This document shows, one piece after another, positions 58,440-64,000 of a DNA stretch of 64,000 nt; the first letter of the stretch is position 1, and every line of letters starts with the position of its first letter. A program made the position numbers and the translations under genes. Under the pieces are notes generated by a model, which was given only the letters and a program-made list of their open reading frames with translations, was not told the DNA's origin and did not search any database. Origin of the DNA: Rhizocola hellebori (GTDB taxonomy: Bacteria > Actinomycetota > Actinomycetes > Mycobacteriales > Micromonosporaceae). The DNA lies in NCBI RefSeq assembly GCF_016862955.1, contig NZ_BONY01000028.1:56267-120266 (forward strand). The letters run 5' to 3'.

Positions 58440-59624
58440 ATGCAGAACGGGATCAGACGGGCTTGGGACGGCACCGCACACACGGTGGCCGGGTTCCCGC
58501 TCGCGGTGGTGACGGGCAGCCTGGTGCTCTGTGCGGGGTTGTTTGCGATGGTGACCGTGGGACATCCGGTGGGCAAGACCTATCGCAATGACATCCTCGC
58601 CGTGTCTCGCTTCTGCTCGGTGATTCAGCGGTCGCGTTTCTCCGCGCTGCTTGGCGTCGAGCTCAAGCTGGCGCCCGCGGCGAGCAGACGGGCCGCGTGG
58701 CGCGGTGTCTGGTACCACGTGATAGCTGGATTTTTGATTTCGGTCATTGGTTTTTCACTGCTGGTGTCGCTGTGGTCGGCGGCGGGCGCGGCGGTGCTGC
58801 TGCCGGTTTTCAACCCGCCCAACGGGCGGATGCTCGGGATGCGGCTCAGCGATCCGCTGCCGTGGTCCGGCCTGTCGATAATCGCTGTGCTGCTTGGTTA
58901 TGCCGCCGCTAAGCTGGCCATCGGCCTGGCCGCGCTGGATGTGCAGGCGGCTCAGGCGATGCTGCAGCTGAGCCGGGCGGAGGAGCTGGCGTTGCGGGTG
59001 CAGGATCTGACCGAGAGCCGCGCCGACGTGGTCGACGCCGCCGACGCCGAACGCAGACGCATCGAGCGCGACCTGCACGACGGCGCACAGCAGCGCCTGG
59101 TCTCGCTGGCGATGAACCTGGGCATGGCGCGCGCCACTCTGACCGATGTGGACCCGAAGGCGCGGGAAGCCATCGAGCATGCTCACGATGAGGCCAAGCA
59201 GGCGCTGACCGAGCTGCGGCAGCTGGTACGCGGGCTGCATCCCGCAGTCCTGGAAGACCGTGGCCTGGACGCGGCCCTGTCCGGCATCGCCGCCAGATCG
59301 CCGGTCAAGACGCGGCTGAATGTAGACGTGCCGAAGCGGCCGTCGGCGACCGTGGAGGCCGTGGCCTACTTCGTGATCTCCGAAGCGCTGACGAACGTGG
59401 CCAAACACGCGCAGGCGAAGGCGGTGGACATCGAGGTGCGCCGCCGCGGCGACCTGCTGCTGATCGAGGTGCGCGACGACGGGCGAGGCGGAGCGGATCC
59501 GTTGGCCGGAACGGGTTTGCGCGGGCTGGCCCAGCGGATCCGTTCGGTGGACGGCAGTTGGAGTGTGGAAAGCCCGCTGGGCGGGCCCACGGTGATCAGA
59601 GTGGAGCTGCCATGCGAGTCGTGA
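58440..59624 (+). CDS. Membrane sensor histidine kinase
   Basis: A 394-residue kinase with an N-terminal Sensor-type membrane domain (helix pairs at about 16-42 and 92-124, plus 143-165), then a HisKA_3 domain with phospho-acceptor H213 (RRRIERDLHDGAQQRLVSLA) and an ATPase domain (VISEALTNVAKHAQAK, VRDDGRGGADP, GLRGLAQRI). ATG 58440 is fixed by TACGGT 6 nt upstream. It overlaps the regulator gene by 13 bp. With the DUF4097 gene downstream and an MMPL exporter divergent, it resembles LiaS-like envelope-stress kinases. Confidence 0.92.
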   Translation: MQNGIRRAWDGTAHTVAGFPLAVVTGSLVLCAGLFAMVTVGHPVGKTYRNDILAVSRFCSVIQRSRFSALLGVELKLAPAASRRAAWRGVWYHVIAGFLISVIGFSLLVSLWSAAGAAVLLPVFNPPNGRMLGMRLSDPLPWSGLSIIAVLLGYAAAKLAIGLAALDVQAAQAMLQLSRAEELALRVQDLTESRADVVDAADAERRRIERDLHDGAQQRLVSLAMNLGMARATLTDVDPKAREAIEHAHDEAKQALTELRQLVRGLHPAVLEDRGLDAALSGIAARSPVKTRLNVDVPKRPSATVEAVAYFVISEALTNVAKHAQAKAVDIEVRRRGDLLLIEVRDDGRGGADPLAGTGLRGLAQRIRSVDGSWSVESPLGGPTVIRVELPCES

Positions 59625-60262
59625 TCGGCGAGGATTCGGTGCTGTTGCGCGAGGGCCTGGTGCGGTTGCTGGACACCAGCGGGTTTGAGGTGGTGGCCGC
59701 GGCCGGTGAGGCGGAGACCACACTGTCCAAAGTAGAGGAACTGCAGCCGGATCTGGTAATCCTTGATGTGCGGATGCCGCCCAGCTTCACCGACGAGGGG
59801 TTGCGCGCCGCGCTGGTGGTGCGGCGGCAGTGGCCCGCGATCGCGGTGCTGGTGCTCTCCCAGTACGTCGAGGAGCGTTACGCGACAGAGTTGTTGTCCG
59901 GTCACACCAGCCGGGTCGGGTACCTGCTCAAGGATCGGGTGGCCGATGTCGGCGAGTTCCTCGAGGCATTGCGCCGCGTCGCCGCCGGTGGCACGGTCCT
60001 CGATCCCGAGGTGGTGTCCCAGCTGCTGCTGCGCCGCCGCTCAGGTCCGCTGGACAGGCTCACCAAACGCGAGCAGGAGGTGCTCGCGCTGATGGCCGAG
60101 GGCCGCTCGAATCTGGCCATCGCCACCGCCCTTTTCATCACGGAAAGCGCGGTAGGCAAGCACGTCAACAACATCTTCACCAAACTCGATCTTCCTCCAG
60201 CCGACAGCGACCACCGCCGCGTGCTGGCCGTGCTGCAACACTTGAATGAGAGGCCAAAATGA
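59612..60262 (+). CDS. LuxR/NarL-family response regulator
   Basis: A 216-residue regulator. Receiver: E7/D8 in VIGEDSVLL, phospho-acceptor D52 in LVILDVRMPP, Ser in VLSQY, Lys in YLLKDRV. LuxR-type DNA-binding domain at about 148-205 (LTKREQEVLALMAEGRSN, FITESAVGKHVNNIFTKL). It overlaps the kinase gene and its stop overlaps the DUF4097 start (ATGA), so the three genes form one translational unit. Confidence 0.94.
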   Translation: MRVVIGEDSVLLREGLVRLLDTSGFEVVAAAGEAETTLSKVEELQPDLVILDVRMPPSFTDEGLRAALVVRRQWPAIAVLVLSQYVEERYATELLSGHTSRVGYLLKDRVADVGEFLEALRRVAAGGTVLDPEVVSQLLLRRRSGPLDRLTKREQEVLALMAEGRSNLAIATALFITESAVGKHVNNIFTKLDLPPADSDHRRVLAVLQHLNERPK

Positions 60263-61035
60263 GTACAGCATCGACGTGGCGCGTCATCGCCGCCACCTTC
60301 ACCGTGGGCGTCGTGGTTGCCGGTGCGCTGGTGGCGTGGAGCCTGCTGCGTCCGGGCAACGTGAAGACCGAGACCACCCAGCAGATCTTTGGCCAAGCAA
60401 TCTCACATCTGATATTCACCGATTTCGAAGCTAGCGATGTCATCGTGGTGGCGGGCACGGCGGGGGAGGTGAAGGTGCGTCGCGAGCTGAGATGGTCGGG
60501 GGACGACCGGCCGCAGGCGGACGAGTCGTGGCAGGGTGACACCCTGGTGGTGTCGCACAACTGCGGCAACGCGCAGCGCGATGACTGCTCGATGCGTTAC
60601 ACCATCACGGTTCCGCCCGCGACCGACGTGGTGGCCAAGACCGCCGCGGGCGATGTGGTGGTGCGCGACATCACCGGGCCGATCGAGGCGCATGCGGTCT
60701 CCGGCGATATCCAGCTGAGCGGATCCGCCGGCCAGATCCTCGTCGAGACCGTGTCGGGCGACATCCAGGGCACCGGGCTGCGATCGTCCAAAGTGGAAAC
60801 AAGAGGCGTCTCCGGCGACGTGCGGCTCGTGTTCGCGGTGGCACCGCAGACCGTGCTGGTGTCAAAGGTGTCGGGCGACACGCAGGTGAAGGTCCCGGCA
60901 GGGTCCGGCCCGTACCGGGTCGACGTCGAAACAACCTCGGGCGACCGGAGCGTCACGGTCGACCGGGCCTCGGGGGCGGAGCGGGCGATCGAAGTGACAT
61001 CGACCTCGGGCGACGTCTCGGTGGCCTACGCCTGA
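60259..61035 (+). CDS. DUF4097 (adhesin-like beta-helix) membrane-anchored protein
   Basis: A 258-residue protein: one N-terminal helix (about 7-28) followed by an extracytoplasmic beta-helix-like DUF4097 domain with recurring SGD turns (AVSGDIQLSG, TVSGDIQGTG, GVSGDVRLV, KVSGDTQVKV, TTSGDRSV, STSGDVSVAY). Proteins of this type accompany Lia-like two-component systems and may sense or modulate envelope stress. The start overlaps the regulator stop. It ends 21 bp from the convergent chitinase gene. Confidence 0.88.
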   Translation: MSTASTWRVIAATFTVGVVVAGALVAWSLLRPGNVKTETTQQIFGQAISHLIFTDFEASDVIVVAGTAGEVKVRRELRWSGDDRPQADESWQGDTLVVSHNCGNAQRDDCSMRYTITVPPATDVVAKTAAGDVVVRDITGPIEAHAVSGDIQLSGSAGQILVETVSGDIQGTGLRSSKVETRGVSGDVRLVFAVAPQTVLVSKVSGDTQVKVPAGSGPYRVDVETTSGDRSVTVDRASGAERAIEVTSTSGDVSVAYA

Positions 61036-61056
61036 TCGCCCGCTCCGAAGTTCTTT

Positions 61057-63090
61057 CTAAGGAAGTGCGTTGAGGAAAGGTTCGTGGGAGTTCATGAACT
61101 CCCAGTTGTAGAAGCGGTCCCAGTTGATGGACCAGGTCATCAGCCCACGCAGGTCTGGCGAGGTGCCACCGCGCAGCGAGTAGCTGCCGCAGTTGGTGCC
61201 TCGCACCAGACAGTTCAGCGCCTGCTGGACGGCGGCCGGGCTGGTGTGCCCGTTTCCGGCCGAGACCGCGGCGGGCACGCCGAAGGCGATCTGGTCCTCC
61301 CGCAACGCCGGGAAGGTTATGCCGGTGGTGGCGACCGGGAACCCCGCGGCGAGCATGTCGGTCATCGCGATGTGGAAGTCGGCTCCGCCCATGGTGTGGT
61401 ACTGGTTGTCGAGCCCCATGATGGGTCCGGAGTTGTAATCCTGGACATGCAACACGGTCAGGTCGTTGCGCATCGCGTAGATGACGGGCAGGTAGGAGCC
61501 GGCCCGGTTGTCGCAGCCGGCGCAGGTGCCGCCGTAGAACTGGTAACCGAGCTGCACGAAGAAGGTCTCCGGCGCCATGGTGAGCACGAAACCCGAGCCA
61601 TAGCGGGCTTTCAGCGAACGCAAGGCTGCGATCAGGTTCACGATGACCGGGGTGGTGGGATTGCGGAAGTCGCTGTCACCGCTGTTGAAGAAGAGCGAAT
61701 GGCCCTCGAAGTCGATGTCGAGACCGTTGAGGCCGTAGCGGTCGATGATGGCCGCGACCGAGCTGACGAACCTGTCCCGCGCCGCGGTCGTGGTCAGCTG
61801 CACCTGGCCGTTCTGCCCGCCGATCGAGAGCAGCACCTTCTTGCCCTGCGCCTGCTTGGCCTGGATGGCCGCGATGAACTGGGCTTCGGTCTCCACGCCG
61901 GGGCATTCCGCGACCGGGCAGAGCTGGAAGCGGATGTCGCCGGAGGTGACCGAGGTGGGTTCGCCGAAAGCGAGATTGATGATGTCCCACGCCGCGGGTA
62001 CGTCGGCCATCCGCAGATAGCCCGATCCGTTGGCGAAACTGGCGTGCAGGTAGCCGATGAGCGCGTGCTTTGGCAGGCCCGTGTTGGGGCAGCCGGAGGT
62101 GGTGGCGCTGGCCGGCGCTGACGAGGCGGACTCGCCGTTGGCGTTGAACGCGCGCACCGTGTAGGTGTGGCTGGAACAGGTGGCCAGGCTGCCGATGGTG
62201 GCGGAGGTCGCGGTGACCTGGGCGCGCTGGGTGGTGCCCTCGTAGACGCGGTAGCCGGTGGCGCCGCTGGAAGCGTTCCACGCCAACGATATCGAGGTGC
62301 TGGTGGTGCCGGTGACGGACAGGCCGCCGGGTGTCGGGGGAGTGGTGGTGCAGCCGGTGGTGGTCACGGTGGCTGCCGCCGAGGGCGCGGACTCGCCGAC
62401 GGAGTTGAAGGCGCGCACGGTGTAGGTGTGGCCCGAACACGCGGCCAGGCCGCTGATGGTCGCCATGGTGGCGGTGACCTGGGCGCGCTGGGTGGTGCCT
62501 TCATAGACGCGGTAGCCGGTGGCGCCGGAGGACGCGGCCCAGCCCAGCGTGAGGGAGGTGTTGGTGATGCCGCTGACGCTCGGGGTGCCCGGGGCGCTTG
62601 GCACGCCGACGCCACCGGGGCCGTCGAGGGAGATCTCGTCGGCGAAATAGGTGCCCTGGCCGTACCAGCCGTGGGTGAAAACCTGGACGGAGGTCTGCCC
62701 GGCGCCGGTGGTGAAGTTGACGGTCAGCTTCGTGTACGCGGCGGCCGTGGGCGTCCACGTCGACGCCCCGCCGGTGATGCCGAGGTAGACGTAGTTGCCG
62801 CGGACCCAGCCGGTCAACACGTAGGCCGTGTTCGCTTGCACCGCAACGGTTTGGGTGCACTGCGCGTTGTCGGAGGAGGAGGCCGCGCCCTGCAGGGCGC
62901 GGGTTCCGGCTTGGACCGGCGTGGAGACCACCGAGCCGAGCCCGCCGGTGCAGCTCCACGGGGCCAGCGAGCCGGTCTCGAAGCCGGGGTTGCTCAGCAG
63001 GTTGGCCGCCTGGGCGGGGGGCGCGCCCGCGACCACCGCGCACGCCGCGGCCATGAGGGACGCACAAACTATTGATCTAAGTTTGCTCAT
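61057..63090 (-). CDS. Secreted GH18 chitinase with CBM and two fibronectin III domains
   Basis: A 677-residue secreted enzyme. Signal peptide about 1-28 (ends AQA); a carbohydrate-binding beta-sandwich (about 29-157, LLSNPGFETGSLAPWSC); FN3 domains at about 165-246 and 252-333; GH18 barrel about 340-677. The catalytic motif is N455-G-L-D458-I-D460-F-E462, so the first Asp of DxxDxDxE is Asn, which the family tolerates; E462 is the acid. The FN3 domains share the 18-residue string ATGYRVYEGTTQRAQVTA and are nearly identical in DNA, so one arose by recent duplication. It cleaves chitin or chito-oligomers outside the cell. Confidence 0.93.
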   Translation of the reverse strand: MSKLRSIVCASLMAAACAVVAGAPPAQAANLLSNPGFETGSLAPWSCTGGLGSVVSTPVQAGTRALQGAASSSDNAQCTQTVAVQANTAYVLTGWVRGNYVYLGITGGASTWTPTAAAYTKLTVNFTTGAGQTSVQVFTHGWYGQGTYFADEISLDGPGGVGVPSAPGTPSVSGITNTSLTLGWAASSGATGYRVYEGTTQRAQVTATMATISGLAACSGHTYTVRAFNSVGESAPSAAATVTTTGCTTTPPTPGGLSVTGTTSTSISLAWNASSGATGYRVYEGTTQRAQVTATSATIGSLATCSSHTYTVRAFNANGESASSAPASATTSGCPNTGLPKHALIGYLHASFANGSGYLRMADVPAAWDIINLAFGEPTSVTSGDIRFQLCPVAECPGVETEAQFIAAIQAKQAQGKKVLLSIGGQNGQVQLTTTAARDRFVSSVAAIIDRYGLNGLDIDFEGHSLFFNSGDSDFRNPTTPVIVNLIAALRSLKARYGSGFVLTMAPETFFVQLGYQFYGGTCAGCDNRAGSYLPVIYAMRNDLTVLHVQDYNSGPIMGLDNQYHTMGGADFHIAMTDMLAAGFPVATTGITFPALREDQIAFGVPAAVSAGNGHTSPAAVQQALNCLVRGTNCGSYSLRGGTSPDLRGLMTWSINWDRFYNWEFMNSHEPFLNALP

Positions 63091-63184
63091 GGATTAATTA
63101 TTAGGAAACTTAACTTCTAAGTCCAGGATCACCATTCTTTGTTAAGGCTTTCCTCGGATACGGCGGGAGTCCCGCGCACTCCCG

Positions 63185-63922
63185 CTATCTGATGCCGCCC
63201 CCGGCCCGGATGTTCTGACCGGTGATCCAGCCGCCATCCGGGCTGGCGAGAAAGGCAACCACATCGGCTATATCGGTGGGCTGCCCGACCCGGCCCAGCG
63301 GGCTGAGCTGCGCGGCGCGTTCAAGCACCCCGGGCGGGTTGGTGGAGCGCAGCAGATCGGTGTCGGTGGCGCCGGGGGAGACCGTGTTCACGGTGATGCC
63401 GCGAACGCCCAGCTCCCACGCGGCCACCGCGGTCAGCTGCTCCACCGCCCCTTTGCTTGCCGCATAAGCGGCTATGCCGGGGCTGGGCCAGACCGTGTTG
63501 ATGGTGGAAATGTTGATGATCCGCCCGCCGTCGCGCATGTGGCGGGCCGCGTGGCGCAGGGAGAGGAAGACCGATCTGGAGTTGATCGCCATGACCCGGT
63601 CGAAGTCCTCCTCGGTCAGGTCGGCCAGCGGCGTCGGCGGGAACTCCGCCGCGGCATTGTTGACTAGAATGTCCAACCCGGACAGATGTTTCTCGGCCTG
63701 GGTGAACAGCTCGGCCACCGCTTCGGCGTCGCCCAGGTCGGCCCGGACCGGATAGGCCTGGCCCCCGCCCGCCCGAACCTCCTGCGCGACCTCCGCGGCC
63801 GCCAGCTCGTTGCCGCGATAGCAGAAAACGACGGTCGCGCCTTCGCGGGCCAGCCGCTGCACGATGGCCCGGCCAATGCCGCGTGATCCTCCAGTGACCA
63901 GGGCCCCTTTGCCTTCAAGCAT
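63185..63922 (-). CDS. SDR-family oxidoreductase (FabG-like)
   Basis: A 245-residue classical SDR. TGGSRGIGRAI is the cofactor-binding motif, LVNNAA the NNAG-type motif, NISTINT holds the catalytic Ser, and YAASK the Tyr/Lys pair; the C-terminus GGWITGQNIRAGGGIR is the usual FabG-like end. It reduces a 3-oxoacyl or other keto group, or a sugar. TAGTCT 6 nt before the ATG indicates a leaderless mRNA. It lies 94 bp upstream of the chitinase gene on the same strand but that gap is AT-rich (TTAATTATTAGG) and probably holds a separate promoter. Confidence 0.9.
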   Translation of the reverse strand: MLEGKGALVTGGSRGIGRAIVQRLAREGATVVFCYRGNELAAAEVAQEVRAGGGQAYPVRADLGDAEAVAELFTQAEKHLSGLDILVNNAAAEFPPTPLADLTEEDFDRVMAINSRSVFLSLRHAARHMRDGGRIINISTINTVWPSPGIAAYAASKGAVEQLTAVAAWELGVRGITVNTVSPGATDTDLLRSTNPPGVLERAAQLSPLGRVGQPTDIADVVAFLASPDGGWITGQNIRAGGGIR

Positions 63923-64000
63923 CGTCCGAGACTACCGGCCATTACCGGACCAACGCGACGCCAGATCCATATATCCCCATCTGCCGCGCGTCGCTCCGCC

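Noticed and set aside
62140..62530. FN3 DNA repeats considered as a mobile or assembly artefact
   Set aside because: They are in frame, encode complete FN3 domains and differ at scattered synonymous sites, as expected for a genuine domain duplication.

Overview
The window is high-GC chromosomal DNA of an actinomycete. Gene density is high, start codons often overlap the previous stop (ATGA/GTGA), GTG starts are common, -10 boxes are of the TANNNT type, and the families present (SigE-type ECF sigma, LuxR-type two-component pairs, ROK/XylR, DUF4097, SWIM/SNF2) are typical of Actinomycetes. A Pseudonocardiales-like soil organism is plausible but not proven. No rRNA, tRNA, CRISPR array, transposase or integrase was recognised.

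Layout. 1-2.8 kb: end of a polysaccharide-degradation operon (partial GH88/105 unsaturated uronyl hydrolase, enolase-superfamily sugar-acid dehydratase, secreted GH16 glycanase). 2.8-7.5 kb: two small minus-strand genes and a heterodimeric ABC exporter whose subunits are joined by a 29-codon frame. 7.5-8.1 kb: non-coding DNA with three long tandem dyads. 8.1-10.1 kb: rnhA, a structured possible small RNA, and an MFS gene with an operator inside its promoter. 10.1-13.9 kb: xylose module (ROK regulator divergent from xylA-xylB). 13.9-19.4 kb: a lower-GC segment (DMT-like permease, methyltransferase, two sarcosine-oxidase-like paralogs), flanked by 34-bp direct repeats of the xylB 3' end and ending in gene debris. 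19.4-24.8 kb: ECF sigma with membrane partner, CLC and K+ channel proteins, and an SDR-VOC-QueA-like operon. 25-30 kb: GAF kinase/LuxR regulator, an apparently truncated DUF4132 gene, an MFS gene and an SRPBCC gene. 30-34.5 kb: DUF433/DUF5615 toxin-antitoxin pair, aldehyde dehydrogenase, and a leucyl-tRNA synthetase paralog lacking the CP1 editing domain. 34.5-42.3 kb: phytase-like esterase, PH-domain protein, TetR/membrane pair with two operators, choice-of-anchor-A surface protein, MBL hydrolase, DUF2203 and SnoaL-like genes. 42.3-49.9 kb: large helicase-nuclease, SWIM and SNF2 genes. 49.9-55.6 kb: small metabolic genes, a sensor kinase with a duplicated membrane module plus regulator, and a hydrolase. 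55.6-56.2 kb: non-coding DNA with more dyads. 56.2-61 kb: MMPL exporter divergent from a kinase-regulator-DUF4097 operon. 61-64 kb: chitinase and an SDR.

Together the genes suit a saprophyte: secreted GH16 and GH18 enzymes, uronyl and xylose catabolism, and several exporters. At least 19 starts are preceded 6-7 nt upstream by a TANNNT hexamer, which implies widespread leaderless transcription and was used to choose starts. The observations most worth following are the editing-domain-free LeuRS, the helicase-nuclease/SNF2/SWIM cluster, the asymmetric ABC pair with its linking mini-gene, the kinase with a doubled sensor, the dyad family, and the repeat-flanked island next to xylB.
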